From contig DAOQAG010000002.1 in the NCBI GenBank assembly GCA_035353815.1, forward strand, positions 1 through 64,000: a stretch of 64,000 bases of DNA, given 5' to 3'. Below, piece after piece: positions 27,981 through 38,926 of the stretch. The stretch comes from JAKPUX01 sp035353815 (lineage in GTDB: Bacteria; Zhuqueibacterota; Zhuqueibacteria; Residuimicrobiales; Residuimicrobiaceae). Both the position numbers and the translations under genes were made by a program. Numbering within the stretch: position 1 is the stretch's first letter; every line of letters begins with the position of its first letter. Under the pieces are notes generated by a model. That model was given only the letters and a program-made list of their open reading frames with translations, was not told the origin of the DNA and searched no databases.

Positions 27981-28958
27981 TCAGCAGATATAGGGGATAA
28001 AACGGCAACGAACGCGCGCGAGATAGCGTTGGTACTCGGGATCGCCGGTAAGCAGCCGTTCTTCAGCGAGCGCGCGGTAGATTTGTCCGGCGACGATCAA
28101 GGCGCCCTTGACCAGGTTGCCCCGTCCCGGATTGCCGAGTAAAAAAGCCGCCAGGAAAAGCAATTCCGCGGCGTAGAGGGGGTGCCGGACGAAGCGGTAG
28201 GCGCCGCCGGTCTTGATCCGGCGGTTGGCCGGCACAATGCCAAAGCTTTTGCCGAGGCTGGCCAGCGCCAGCAGGATGGCGAGGATAGCCGCCAACTGCA
28301 GCAGCAGGCTCAATGCTTGCCACGCCCCGGTGACAGACGCCGCAGGCCGCAGCAGCAAGGAAAGCACCACTGTGACGATGGCTGCGCTCCAGTCCAGGGG
28401 ATTGCGTGAGATCTGAGCGCTGGAGCGGCGCGTGAAAAAGAGATAGACCAGCAAGGTGTTATAGCACAACAGCCCCCAACCCGCCGGCGTGTGCCAGCCG
28501 AGCCCGCTTTTAAGGCGGACGAGCAGGAATCCCAGCCAGAGGAGACCGAGGAAGAGGTTGATGGGGGTATGAAGAAACTGGATCCAGGCGCTCCGTTCCG
28601 CAGCGGGCACTGCATCGCTGCTCACCTGCAGCTGGTCGCCGGCATGTAACTCGCACAGCGGCTCCTCTTCTGCAGGCCATTCCAGGACATCCAGCGCGCC
28701 CTTGACCCAGGGGATGATCCGCCCCGGCGGCAGGGCCCGGTCGACGCGGAGGACGATGCCCCGGGCATCGAGAAAGGCAACGCCCAGGGGATAGGGCATA
28801 GAAAAGGTATGGATGCCATTGCAGCGGCGGATGAGCAAGGCCTTGGGGCACGGTGCCGTGAGCAGGGCCAGAAAACCGAGCAGGCGTTGACTCCACGTCC
28901 CGGCGCTGAACAGCCGGTGCTGCGGATGCTGCCCCGTGGAGAGATTAACGATCGGCAT
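27981..28958 (-). CDS. DUF192 - isoprenylcysteine-methyltransferase-like fusion
   Basis: A 325-residue two-part protein. Residues about 10-115 form a DUF192 domain (RLLGFLALL, then NGIHTFSMPYPLGVAFLDARGIVLRVDRALPPGRI and the final strand). The rest is a polytopic membrane domain with about five helices ending in the ICMT/phospholipid-methyltransferase core: KTGGAYRFVRHPLYAAELL, then an acidic EE motif (LAEERLL) and EYQRYLARV. DUF192 proteins are often near Tad genes; the fusion to a methyltransferase is unusual. It starts right after a small lipoprotein gene, at the 3' end of the Tad cluster. No signal peptide precedes DUF192, so that domain is probably cytoplasmic. Confidence 0.82.
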   Translation of the reverse strand: MPIVNLSTGQHPQHRLFSAGTWSQRLLGFLALLTAPCPKALLIRRCNGIHTFSMPYPLGVAFLDARGIVLRVDRALPPGRIIPWVKGALDVLEWPAEEEPLCELHAGDQLQVSSDAVPAAERSAWIQFLHTPINLFLGLLWLGFLLVRLKSGLGWHTPAGWGLLCYNTLLVYLFFTRRSSAQISRNPLDWSAAIVTVVLSLLLRPAASVTGAWQALSLLLQLAAILAILLALASLGKSFGIVPANRRIKTGGAYRFVRHPLYAAELLFLAAFLLGNPGRGNLVKGALIVAGQIYRALAEERLLTGDPEYQRYLARVRCRFIPYIC

Positions 28959-28961
28959 GAA

Positions 28962-29306
28962 TCACCAGATCTTCAGGATGAGGATATCCTGCTTGGCCAG
29001 GCTGACGCGGAGATCGACCTTCTCGCTGGCGCCTGCGATCGTCTTGAACTGATAGCCGGGGCTGATCTCGACCTGTTCGGCGTCGAAGGAGAGAAATTTG
29101 CCGCAGATTTTTCTGCCGTCGCGGAGGTGGACCTCGGCGCGGCTGGCCGGCATCGGCAGGTTGCTGCGCAGGTCGTAGACCTGGTCTGCGATCAGCACCA
29201 GGGAAGGCATCGAGGTCGGTGCCGGATACCGGTGCAGCGGCGCGGCGCAGCCGAGGATCTGAAGAAGAATGAGGGTGGAGAGGAGGATGAACAGCCTTGT
29301 TTTCAT
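28962..29306 (-). CDS. Small lipoprotein of the Tad locus, unknown function
   Basis: A 114-residue protein with a lipoprotein signal and lipobox ILGC (Cys20). The mature part is mainly beta: VYDLRSNLPMPASRAEVHLRDGRKICGKFLSFDAEQVEI, suggesting a small barrel. It lies between tadC (23 bases upstream) and the DUF192 fusion (three bases downstream). It could be the pilotin or accessory lipoprotein of the Tad secretin, but no family is recognised. Confidence 0.6.
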   Translation of the reverse strand: MKTRLFILLSTLILLQILGCAAPLHRYPAPTSMPSLVLIADQVYDLRSNLPMPASRAEVHLRDGRKICGKFLSFDAEQVEISPGYQFKTIAGASEKVDLRVSLAKQDILILKIW

Positions 29307-29328
29307 GGGCGATACTCCGTGAATGGAC

Positions 29329-30279
29329 TCAATTGCCGGCGAATGTCGAGAAGGTCTTCATGATGCTCATAAAGCCGGGGCCGAGAAGCACGATAAAGAG
29401 CGCCGGAAAGATAAAGAGGACCAGGGGAAAGAGCATCTTGATGCCCGCCTTGGCCGCCTGTTCTTCGGCGGACTGGCGCAAACGGGTGCGCAGGGAGTCG
29501 GCCTGGGCGCGCAGCGTATCGCCCACGCTGGTGCCGAGCTTGTCGGCCAGGATCAGGGCGCCCACGAGGATGCGCAGGTTTTCGACCTTGTTGCGTTCGC
29601 ACAGGTTGCGCAAGGCCTTTTCGCGCGCCAGGCCGGTACGCATCTCCTGGGTGACCTGCAGCAGTTCCTGGCTGAGGACCGGCGTGCGCATGCCGAGTTC
29701 CTGCGCCACTCGCAGCAGCGCGGCGTTGAGGCCAAGTCCCGCCTCCATGCAGATCACCAGCAAATCGAGGGCGTCGGCCAGACTCTCCCCAATCTCCTGC
29801 CGCCGCTGAGTGATACGGTAGCGCAGCACCAGGTCGGGCAGCCGGAAACTGAACAGAGCAATGGCCAGGGGAGCGGCCAGCATGAGCATGGGCTGGGCGA
29901 TCAAGCGGTGAATGAAGAGAAAGTAGCCGAGCAGGAAGAGCAGCAGGCTGGCGGTGCGCATCCCCATGAGCATGACCGGGGCCATCTCGTGCTGGATGCC
30001 AGCCTCGAGCAGCAGCTGCCGCGAACGGGAGTGCTCCTTTTCGTTGGAGCGGCCGATACGGCCGAGGCTCAGGAGCAGTTTTTCCAGGCCGGCGGGCAGG
30101 TCGCTCTGGCGCAGCGCATCGTGGATGGCGATATTGTCCGCAGCAGGGGCGGATGGGCTCATCAGCTGCCTGACGCGTCGATGGGTCGGATCCAGCCGGC
30201 TGCGCAACCGGCGCAGCAGCAGGAGGGCAAGCAGGAAAAAGGCGAGAAATATTCCGCCCAAAGTGATATAGAGAGGCAT
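29329..30279 (-). CDS. tadC: Tad pilus inner-membrane platform protein TadC
   Basis: A 316-residue member of the type II secretion F family, which with TadB forms the membrane platform driven by the CpaF ATPase. An N-terminal helix (ITLGGIFLAFFLLALLLL), two central helices and a C-terminal one are visible; the GspF-like core reads ADALDLLVICMEAGLGLNAALLRVAQEL. The ATG at 30279 has a GGGGGAG site. It starts eight bases after tadB. Confidence 0.9.
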   Translation of the reverse strand: MPLYITLGGIFLAFFLLALLLLRRLRSRLDPTHRRVRQLMSPSAPAADNIAIHDALRQSDLPAGLEKLLLSLGRIGRSNEKEHSRSRQLLLEAGIQHEMAPVMLMGMRTASLLLFLLGYFLFIHRLIAQPMLMLAAPLAIALFSFRLPDLVLRYRITQRRQEIGESLADALDLLVICMEAGLGLNAALLRVAQELGMRTPVLSQELLQVTQEMRTGLAREKALRNLCERNKVENLRILVGALILADKLGTSVGDTLRAQADSLRTRLRQSAEEQAAKAGIKMLFPLVLFIFPALFIVLLGPGFMSIMKTFSTFAGN

Positions 30280-30287
30280 ATCTCCCC

Positions 30288-31252
30288 CTATTGGAATTTG
30301 ATACGAATGATCCGGCGGATAACCATAAAGCCGACGAGCTGCAGGCAAAAACCGACCGCCAGCAAGGTACGGCCGAAGCGTTCCTGCAGCATCGGGGCGA
30401 TGTAGTCGGGATTGATCATCTCCAGCGCCAGCAAGGCGACCAGGGGCAGGCTGCCGAGAACCCACAGCGTCATCCGGCCTTGCGCCGTGAAGGTGCGGAT
30501 CTGTCCCATCAGTTTGAAGCGTTCGCGAATGGTATAACTGATCTTCTCGAGAATCTCCGCCAGATTGCCGCCGGTTTCGCGCTGGAGCAGCACGGCGGTA
30601 ACGAAGAGCTTGAGATCCAGGCTCTTGACCCGCTGCGTCAGATGCAGCAGGGCATCGCGCAGGGGCAATCCCAGGTTATTCTCCTCGAAGGTCTTGCGGA
30701 ATTCCACACAGACCGGATCGGGGGCTTCGATGGCGACCATTTGCAGCGCCTTGTTCAGGGCATGGCCGGCGCGGAGTGAGCTGGTCATCATATCCAGGGC
30801 ATCCGGGAAAGCGCGGACAAAGGCGCGCAGCCGGCGGCCGCGGCGGTAGAGGATGTAGAGCAAGGGCAGGGCCGCCAGGGCCACACCAAGGATGATGCGT
30901 GGCAGCAGCTCCTGCAGGTTCCTCGTCGCCAGCAAGCCGAGGGCCGCAAGTGTGATGGTCAACAAGACCACGGTCCCGACCGTCAGCGAGCTGTCGGCTT
31001 GCTCGAGGAGATGACGCAGTTTCTCCGCAAAGTTGAGGCGGTGCAGCACCCGGTTGAGGGCCGAGATATCGCTCAGGCGTTCATCGCGCAGCACAAAGGG
31101 CATCTTTTCGGCATTCAGCCCCAGGTCCGCGGCATAGCTGTTCAGACGCCGGTCGATCTTGCGCTTGCTGTTGAAGCGACGGTCATAGACCAGGGCCAGG
31201 AGCACCAGCATCGCCATCAGGAAGAAGAAAAAGAAAGCAAAAATGAGCAGGG

Positions 31253-31256
<4 letters not shown>
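30288..31256 (-). CDS. tadB: Tad pilus inner-membrane platform protein TadB
   Basis: A 322-residue type II secretion F family protein. An N-terminal helix, a helical cytoplasmic domain, and the signature FPDALDMMTSSLRAGHALNKALQ followed by RETGGNLAEILEKIS are present, with two C-terminal helices. It partners TadC in the Tad assembly platform. Its ATG overlaps the cpaF stop by four bases. Confidence 0.92.
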
Positions 31257-32668
<1,412 letters not shown>

Positions 32669-32671
32669 ACT

Positions 32672-33865
32672 TCACTCCTTTCGCCTGGTCCAGCGTTTGA
32701 TCAATCCCGGGCCGCTTCTGGACGCCGCCGTAGTTTCCACCGGTTGATCCGGCAAAACGAGTTTTGCCAGCTGCATCACCTGCTGGCTGAAGGGGTGGCG
32801 CGGCCGGCTGAGGACGATGGGTTCGCCGACATTGATGCTCTCGATCAGGACGCCGTTTTCCTGGAAGGGGAGGCGGCATGCGATGGGGCGGTTGATCGAT
32901 TTTTCAATGCTGGCCAATTCATCAGTCATCTTTTGCGGATAGCGGTTAAGGATGACGGCCACCTTGTCCTCCTCATAGCCCATGCGGCGGAAAAGGGCGA
33001 GCGTGCGTTTGAGGTTATAGACCGTCGAGACATCGAGCTGGGCGATCGCATAAATGGTATCCGCCTCGTCGAGGGCGCGGATGGTCACCTCATCAAAGTG
33101 GTCGTCGCTGTCGATAAAAATGAGATCGAACTCCAGCCGCAGCAGTTCAATGATTTGGCCCAGCGCCTCGGCGGTGATCATATCCGCCTCTTCCATATTT
33201 TCAGGGCCGGCGATGAAATAGAGACCGCTGCTGTGCCGGGCGAGGGTGGAGTGCAGCCGTGCGGAATCCAGGGTAGCGAGATTTTCGAGGATTTGCAGCA
33301 AGGTGATGCGCGGCTGCAGGTCGAGGAAAAGGGCGGCATTGCCCAGCTGCAATTTGGTATCGAGCAGGAGCACACGCAGGGGGCTGTAGTGGGCGGCAGC
33401 GACGGCCAGATTGGCGGCCAGAGTCGTCGTGCCCATGCCGCCCTTGACGCCGAAACAGCAGACCAGTTTCGCCTTGGCGGGACGCCCCGATCCGCCTTCG
33501 AGCCAGCGGCGCGCGGAGGCGATCGCCCGGTAGATCTCGTCGGCTTCGCCCTCAGGCAGCAGGAATTCGCGCGCGCCGGCGCGCATCGCACGGATGATCA
33601 GTTCCGGCCGGGCCGCGCGGGCGGTGCAGAAGAAGAGGGTGCCGGGAAAAAGGGCGCTCCATTTGGCGAGATGTTTAAGACCCTCCTCCCCTTCGCCGAG
33701 GTCAAGCAGGGCGAGCTGCGGGTGCAGGGTGGTGAGCAGCGCCTGCCCCGATTTCCACTCCTCGCTCCGTCCCGCCAAATGGATGGAATCCATCTCCTGC
33801 AGTAGATTAAATACCGTGCCGGGATCGTTCTCGCCGATGTATATCCAGGTACATTCCTTGTCCAT
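32672..33865 (-). CDS. cpaE: Tad pilus localisation protein CpaE/TadZ
   Basis: A 397-residue protein with an N-terminal receiver-like domain lacking the full phospho-acceptor set (about residues 5-125), then a ParA/MinD-type ATPase domain. The deviant Walker A is KGGMGTTT. It is thought to place the Tad machinery at a cell pole. It sits between tadG (18 bases upstream) and cpaF. Confidence 0.92.
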   Translation of the reverse strand: MDKECTWIYIGENDPGTVFNLLQEMDSIHLAGRSEEWKSGQALLTTLHPQLALLDLGEGEEGLKHLAKWSALFPGTLFFCTARAARPELIIRAMRAGAREFLLPEGEADEIYRAIASARRWLEGGSGRPAKAKLVCCFGVKGGMGTTTLAANLAVAAAHYSPLRVLLLDTKLQLGNAALFLDLQPRITLLQILENLATLDSARLHSTLARHSSGLYFIAGPENMEEADMITAEALGQIIELLRLEFDLIFIDSDDHFDEVTIRALDEADTIYAIAQLDVSTVYNLKRTLALFRRMGYEEDKVAVILNRYPQKMTDELASIEKSINRPIACRLPFQENGVLIESINVGEPIVLSRPRHPFSQQVMQLAKLVLPDQPVETTAASRSGPGLIKRWTRRKE

Positions 33866-33883
33866 AGTGCTCTTTTCTGCTGT

Positions 33884-34864
33884 TCATTCTACCAGGTGCA
33901 CGCCATAGAGATAGGTATTGCCGCTGCCCCAGATCCCGTGTGTGAGCATCTCGATGAAGCGGCCATAGACATTTTTCCCCTGCATGTCTTCGACGAAAAA
34001 GACCGCCAGACCGGTGACGGTGATGGTGTTGCGCCCGGAGTCCGGTGGATATCGCTCATCATATAGCGGCACGATGCAGATGCGCGGGCTGGTATACCCC
34101 GGATAATCGGAGCCGACAACCGAGCTGCTGCTGTTGTCCCAGTACGCGCCGGAATCCCAGCGGATAATGGCGTCGACCCCCTGTTTGGTGGGGCCCACCA
34201 TATTCCCCGGCTCGATCTGCAGGACATCGCCGATCTCCACCGTGCCGTCACACCCGTTCTCGATATTCGACCGGTATTCGCTGGCGCCGGAGATGGGCCG
34301 GCCGCGATTGACCGGCGGAAAATCGGAGGGGTAGAAAAAGCCGGGATTGGTGCCGGGCGCGCCGAGCTGGCCCGACTTGATCATCACGCGGTCGCCGAGG
34401 CTGAAGCCCATATCGGGAATTGCCCAGGGGCGGAGATGATCCGTACCGATGATCGAACCGAGTTCGGCCGTAGCGGCGGCCGAGATGTTGACGGTATTCA
34501 TGCCCAAAGCCGAGGCAAAAAAGAGCGGCAGGGTTTGGTTTGAGGTGACCCGGATCCGGCTTGAACTGGGAAAGGTGATATCGCTATTCCCGACAGCAAC
34601 CGGCTGCTGAATGCAGGTGTTCCGGCTGGCGAAGTCCATGGCATTCTGCGTGGCCTGGGTGCGGCTGGTCATCAATCCCGCCGCACCGGCCAGAGCAGAG
34701 GCATCTACACCGGCCTGCAGCTGATTGCGCGCCGTGAGCATATAGCCCACATCAATGGCCAGGGCGGCCAGGGCGAGAATGGCCAGCATGGAGGCGGCCG
34801 CCAGGACCATCGTGGCGCCTCTCTCCTGCCGGATGAAGCGGATACCCCTCATTTTGCTTCTCAT
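33884..34864 (-). CDS. tadG: TadG-like pilus assembly protein
   Basis: A 326-residue protein whose first 60 residues match the Tad/TadG N-terminus: RQERGATMVLAAASMLAILALAALAIDVGYMLTARNQLQ forms a prepilin-like helix followed by the LQAGVDASALAGA signature. The remainder is an extracytoplasmic beta-rich region with no recognised domain and no clear von Willebrand motif. The start overlaps the cpaC stop by four bases. Its location between cpaC and cpaE, rather than at the locus end, is atypical. Confidence 0.82.
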   Translation of the reverse strand: MRSKMRGIRFIRQERGATMVLAAASMLAILALAALAIDVGYMLTARNQLQAGVDASALAGAAGLMTSRTQATQNAMDFASRNTCIQQPVAVGNSDITFPSSSRIRVTSNQTLPLFFASALGMNTVNISAAATAELGSIIGTDHLRPWAIPDMGFSLGDRVMIKSGQLGAPGTNPGFFYPSDFPPVNRGRPISGASEYRSNIENGCDGTVEIGDVLQIEPGNMVGPTKQGVDAIIRWDSGAYWDNSSSSVVGSDYPGYTSPRICIVPLYDERYPPDSGRNTITVTGLAVFFVEDMQGKNVYGRFIEMLTHGIWGSGNTYLYGVHLVE

Positions 34865-35937
34865 GGATTCACACCTTCTGATGGCAATTGTGCGACCCCC
34901 GCGGTGATCCTGGGTGAAACCAGGATCATCAACTCACTCTCCTTTTTACTGAAATGCTCACTGCTGAAGAGCCGGCCGAGAACGGGCACCTTGCCGAGCA
35001 GCGGGACCCGGGAGAGTGTCCGGGCCTGTTCCTCGGAAAAGAGTCCGCCGATGATCAGGTAGTGGTTCTCCTTGAGATCGACATTGGTCTCGGTCTTGCG
35101 GGTGGAGAGCGCGGGAATGACAAAACCGGAGAGGGTGATGCCGTTCTCAAAATCAAGGCTGCTCACCTCGGCGGCCACCTTGAGATTGATCATGCTGGAG
35201 TCCAGCACCAGGGGTGTGAATTTCAGCTTGATGCCGAATTCCTTGAACTGGATGGTCACGGTTTGCATGCCCGCGGAGCCGGAGACGATCGGTATCGGGA
35301 ACTCTCCGCCGGCCAAAAAGCTCGCCTCGGACCCTTCGCGCGCACTGAGGTTGGGTTTGGCCAGAACCGTGATGAGGTTGTTCTCTTCCAGGGCCTTGAA
35401 CATGGCGGTCAGGTTCTGGGTCGGCAAGGCGATCAGCAGATCGACGGTCTCGGAGAGGCCGAGCGGGTCGCTCACGGTTGCGGCCTGGCCCGCAAAACTG
35501 CCCACGCTGATCCTTTCGTTGCCGAGCTTGCGGTCTTTGATGAGAAAATCGAGGCCGAGATCACGGATCGCCGTGCGGTCAATCTCGATAAAGCGTACCT
35601 GCAGCATCACCTGATGCAAGGCCAGGGGCTTGCGCACCAGGACGCGCCGCTGTTCATATCCCCCCTGGGCGTCCCAGACGATCAGGCTGGTGGAGCCTTC
35701 CGCCTTGCCGATGAGGACCAGTTGGGAGGCCGAAATCACATTGGCATCCGCCACCGCCGGATCGGCGATGGAAACACGGGTGATGCCGCGGCTGTATTCC
35801 AAAACCTGGGAATGCCCCGGCTCCACGGTCAGCAGCTCAGATTCCGCAGCCGCCAGGGAACTGACTCCTGCGACAAGAATGATGGCGCCCAGTAGTCGGG
35901 CCCCGATGAGTGCCAGAATGCGCAGCTTGCACAGCAT
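34861..35937 (-). CDS. cpaC: Tad pilus secretin CpaC/RcpA
   Basis: A 358-residue outer-membrane secretin. After a signal peptide comes the pilus-formation N-terminal domain (VEPGHSQVLEYSRGITRVSIADPAVAD), then the secretin core: VMLQVRFIEIDRTAIRDLG, LAKPNLSAREGSEASFLAGGEFPIP, and the C-terminal NHYLIIGGLFSEEQARTLSRVPLLGKVPVLGRLF. It is short because there is no long BON linker. It follows cpaB by 32 bases and overlaps tadG. Confidence 0.95.
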   Translation of the reverse strand: MLCKLRILALIGARLLGAIILVAGVSSLAAAESELLTVEPGHSQVLEYSRGITRVSIADPAVADANVISASQLVLIGKAEGSTSLIVWDAQGGYEQRRVLVRKPLALHQVMLQVRFIEIDRTAIRDLGLDFLIKDRKLGNERISVGSFAGQAATVSDPLGLSETVDLLIALPTQNLTAMFKALEENNLITVLAKPNLSAREGSEASFLAGGEFPIPIVSGSAGMQTVTIQFKEFGIKLKFTPLVLDSSMINLKVAAEVSSLDFENGITLSGFVIPALSTRKTETNVDLKENHYLIIGGLFSEEQARTLSRVPLLGKVPVLGRLFSSEHFSKKESELMILVSPRITAGVAQLPSEGVNP

Positions 35938-35969
35938 CTTGCGGTGCTCCTTTCCGGTCCGGTTGTTCC

Positions 35970-36857
35970 TTACTTCTGCGGGTTGCTTTCTTTGGCCTGG
36001 CCTTCATCCAGCACGACCTCGGAACGGGTGCTGGAGCGATAGACTTCAATGACCTGTTTGGGGGGGTCTTTGGGTGGTGCCTCTTTGGCCACGACCGGTG
36101 CTGGAGGGGCCGGAGCGCGCCGCACTGGTGCGGGTGCCGGCTGATTTTTGCCGATAATCTCTTTCAGACGCACGCCGGAGGTCGCCGCTGCTTGCTGGTC
36201 GGTGGCATTGCGCAGCACCAACTGCAGTTTGCCTTCGGAGCTGGCCAAAGCCAGTTTTTCGGCCTGCGACGGGTCGACCAGCAGGGTGACCGACTTGACG
36301 GTGATCGGCTCGTCGTCCTTGGAATTGATGGTCTGGTCGACGGCAAGGACCTCGATATTCTCGAGAATCGTCGTCGTCGTCGATTCTTCCTTGTCGGTAT
36401 TCGAGGAGACCGTCGCCAGGACATCGACGCGCGCGTGCGGCAGGATAAACCCGCTGACGCCGCTGACGACATTAACGGCCACGGTCATCGCCCGCATGCC
36501 GTCCGGGATGACGGCAGCCACCCCGCCGCCTGATCCCTTGGGGGCCAGGCGGGATTCCAGCACCACCTCTCCCGCGAAGAGATCGGCCTTGGTGACGCGG
36601 TCGGTCAGGTCCGCGAGATGCGAAAAGCTGCCCTCTGGAGCGAGGTTGGCGGGGAACTCCCGGCTTTGCAGGAGGGTTTCCGCCAGCTTGGTTCCCGCGG
36701 GCACATCCATCCGGGCCACCATGACCTGCCGGGTGGCGCTGCTTTTCTGTTCAAGCGCAGCTTTTTGATTCTGGAGAAAGGAGTAGGCGCCGAAGGTCGC
36801 CAGCACGGCGGCGATGAGGGCGAGGGGGATGATGAATTTGAGCTTGAGCAGAAACAT
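35970..36857 (-). CDS. cpaB: Tad pilus protein CpaB/RcpC
   Basis: A 295-residue membrane-anchored periplasmic protein. One N-terminal helix (residues 7-24) precedes an SAF domain with VMVARMDVPAGTKLAETLL and GEVVLESRLA, then the RcpC-like beta domain beginning MRAMTVAVNVVSGVSGFILPHARVDVLAT. The C-terminal 70 residues are Pro/Ala/Lys-rich. The ATG at 36857 has a GGAG site. It assists secretin assembly in Tad systems. Confidence 0.92.
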   Translation of the reverse strand: MFLLKLKFIIPLALIAAVLATFGAYSFLQNQKAALEQKSSATRQVMVARMDVPAGTKLAETLLQSREFPANLAPEGSFSHLADLTDRVTKADLFAGEVVLESRLAPKGSGGGVAAVIPDGMRAMTVAVNVVSGVSGFILPHARVDVLATVSSNTDKEESTTTTILENIEVLAVDQTINSKDDEPITVKSVTLLVDPSQAEKLALASSEGKLQLVLRNATDQQAAATSGVRLKEIIGKNQPAPAPVRRAPAPPAPVVAKEAPPKDPPKQVIEVYRSSTRSEVVLDEGQAKESNPQK

Positions 36858-36871
36858 TGCGGGTCTCCGTA

Positions 36872-37258
36872 TTAACCTTCCCAATGCATGGTCGTGCTGC
36901 GGGTGAGGGCGATGGGACCGACCAGTCCGGGTATAAAGGCATTGGTCAACGGGGTATAGGTCCCGCTGACCGTCACGGTCACTTCGTTCGAACCGCCGGG
37001 GCCGCTGACCGTGACGGTGAGCCCCGACAGGGTGACGCTGCCCAGGAGGTTCAGGGCGGTGGCGCGTGCACGGCCCACGTCGGGTGCCGTCACCGCGGCG
37101 ATGCGCGCACCTTCGCGTGCGGCTCCGGTCATGACATTCATCGTCTCCCAGAGCCGGCCGAATTCAATGATCCCGAACAGGACCAGGAGAAAGATCGGAA
37201 TGACCAGGGCGAATTCGACCAGGGATTGTCCCTCCGGCCTTTTAAGCAGCCTCCTCAT
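36872..37258 (-). CDS. tadE: TadE-like minor pseudopilin
   Basis: A 128-residue protein with the TadE signature RPEGQSLVEFALVIPIFLLVLFGIIEFGRLW and MTGAAREGARIAA. The Glu in EGQSLVEFAL marks the prepilin-like cleavage site, to be cut by the peptidase encoded just upstream. The start overlaps the stop of that peptidase gene (ATGA). Confidence 0.92.
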   Translation of the reverse strand: MRRLLKRPEGQSLVEFALVIPIFLLVLFGIIEFGRLWETMNVMTGAAREGARIAAVTAPDVGRARATALNLLGSVTLSGLTVTVSGPGGSNEVTVTVSGTYTPLTNAFIPGLVGPIALTRSTTMHWEG

Positions 37259-37734
37259 GGCAACACTCCTCTGACAATGATCCACACGGTTCCTGCGGCG
37301 ATGGCCACACCATAGGGCAGCCGGACCTTGAGCAGGGATGATCCCGCCCGGTTAGCTCCCTCCCGGGCCGTGATCCATTGGCGGATCATCAGTCCCAGGG
37401 CGAGCACGCTGCCGGCAATGGCGGTACAAAAAATGGCGGCTAGAGCCAGCGGCCAGCCCAGTAGAGCCCCCACAGCGGCCATGAGCTTGACATCGCCCGC
37501 CCCCATGCCGCCCATGAAATAGAACAGACCCAATACCAGAAATCCGGCGGCAGCGCCGGCCAAGGCATGGCCCAGGCCGGACAGACCATGGACCAGCGCA
37601 TGCCCCGCCAATCCTGCCAGCAGCGCGGGCACGGTGACCGCGTTGGGAATGCGGTAGGACTTGAGATCGTACCAGGCTGCGGCTATACTCAGGACGATCA
37701 GCGCGGTTATTTGCAGCGGATGCAGCGGAGCCAT
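37255..37734 (-). CDS. cpaA: Prepilin peptidase CpaA (A24 family)
   Basis: A 159-residue inner-membrane aspartic peptidase that processes Flp pilins and TadE-type proteins. Six hydrophobic segments are visible. Both catalytic Asp are present: WYDLKSYRIPN and the GxGD motif in GGMGAGDVKLMAAVG. It lacks the N-methylation domain, as is usual for Tad peptidases. A purine-rich site precedes the ATG at 37734. Confidence 0.93.
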   Translation of the reverse strand: MAPLHPLQITALIVLSIAAAWYDLKSYRIPNAVTVPALLAGLAGHALVHGLSGLGHALAGAAAGFLVLGLFYFMGGMGAGDVKLMAAVGALLGWPLALAAIFCTAIAGSVLALGLMIRQWITAREGANRAGSSLLKVRLPYGVAIAAGTVWIIVRGVLP

Positions 37735-37829
37735 CTCCTCGTCCTTCCGGAAAGAGCGGGGACCAGGATCTCTGCAGGTGCTGGAGCCGGTCCCCCCGGT
37801 AGAATGGATAGCCAAACCAACCAGGCGGG

Positions 37830-38000
37830 CTAGAGCGCGCCGGCGATTCTGGTCAGAATACCGCCGATGTTCGTGCCCAACAGGGTGAGCATCGCAATAA
37901 CGGCGATGGCGATCAGCACCAGGATCAGGGCGTACTCCGCCAGGGTCTGGCCTTCCTCACGATTGAAAAGCGCACGAAAGAATTGGATGACAGCTTGCAT
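37830..38000 (-). CDS. flp: Flp pilin 1
   Basis: A 56-residue major-pilin candidate. A short basic leader is followed by EEGQTLAEYALILVLIAIAVIAML, which holds the Flp processing site (G before QTLAEYALIL) and the hydrophobic assembly helix. AAAGGAGAG precedes the ATG. It is the second of two paralogous pilins and lies 95 bases before cpaA. It has a 248-base leader after the other pilin gene. Confidence 0.93.
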   Translation of the reverse strand: MQAVIQFFRALFNREEGQTLAEYALILVLIAIAVIAMLTLLGTNIGGILTRIAGAL

Positions 38001-38248
38001 GGTACTCTCCTTTGCTAGGTGAAAAGTGCTGGTGGTTACTCATTGAGGTGCTGCAAGGATGCCTTTTTGTCCCCCTTTCTCCTGAGAGAATTACTCCCGG
38101 TTCGGATAACATCAAGATGCTGGCCAGGTGGCGGCAAACAGGTGTAATCGCCTCCCGGGGCCGTTGCAGAGCCAAAGGGTTCATCGCTTCTGGCGGATAA
38201 GTCTGGCGGGGGTGCAAACCGGGGTATCCCGGACCTGCGCACAACGGG

Positions 38249-38422
38249 TCAAGGCAAGCCCGCCACGATCTGATTATATAAAGCCGTCAGTTGTGTTCCG
38301 AATAGAGTGACCGCAGCGACTGCAGCCACGGCGATGAGCAGCAGGATGAGCGCATACTCCCCCAGTGTTTGCCCATCCTCCTCAATCAATAGCGCATGGA
38401 ATGGCAGAAGTACACGATGCAT
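38249..38422 (-). CDS. flp: Flp pilin 2
   Basis: A 57-residue Flp-type pilin: EEDGQTLGEYALILLLIAVAAVAAV carries the cleavage site and helix. It is first in the Tad locus, closest to the predicted promoter. The start is taken at the ATG preceded by GGGGAA; the frame is open about 130 codons further, but that extension has no homology or signal character. The two pilins share the QTLxEYALIL core and differ elsewhere. Confidence 0.9.
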   Translation of the reverse strand: MHRVLLPFHALLIEEDGQTLGEYALILLLIAVAAVAAVTLFGTQLTALYNQIVAGLP

Positions 38423-38926
38423 GATCAATTCCCCGAAGCCATACAATGTGCAGGAAGAAAGGATCCCCAGGAAAACAGAATTCCCCCGGTTGGAGGGGAA
38501 GATAAAAAGTGAGAAAGGGGCCGGCTGAAAATGCCTTTTTAACTGCCGCCAAAATGAAGCATCAATTTGGGAGAACGCTTTCCGGGGAGAAAGGCGGATT
38601 CTCCAGGGCGATCCGGGCTCGTAAGCCGCTGATGCCTGCGTGCAACCCCCACGTGCCGGTCCCTTTCTGCACACCTGAAGCATGAAAGAGACGTCAACCT
38701 GAAACAGGAAAACTGAACCCTGTCTGGCGTATTTGTCAGAAGACATTGTTCTTGCAGAAGACTTGCAGAGTGGTAGAGGGTCGCAGGAGGAGTGGTAGAA
38801 TGCCGGATGTCTACGCAAACGCAAGAACAGGCCAAACTACCCGAACCGGTTCGGATATCCCCCGCCCTTGAGAGCGGGCCCATGTCGTGCGTAGTAACAG
38901 TATCAGGCCCCACGCCTGTACTATAT

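Noticed and set aside
38001..38920. c-di-GMP (GEMM) riboswitch before the pilin genes
   Set aside because: Neither the GCAAACC-type nor the GACGCAAAGCC-type core words of that class are present in the right order on the coding strand.
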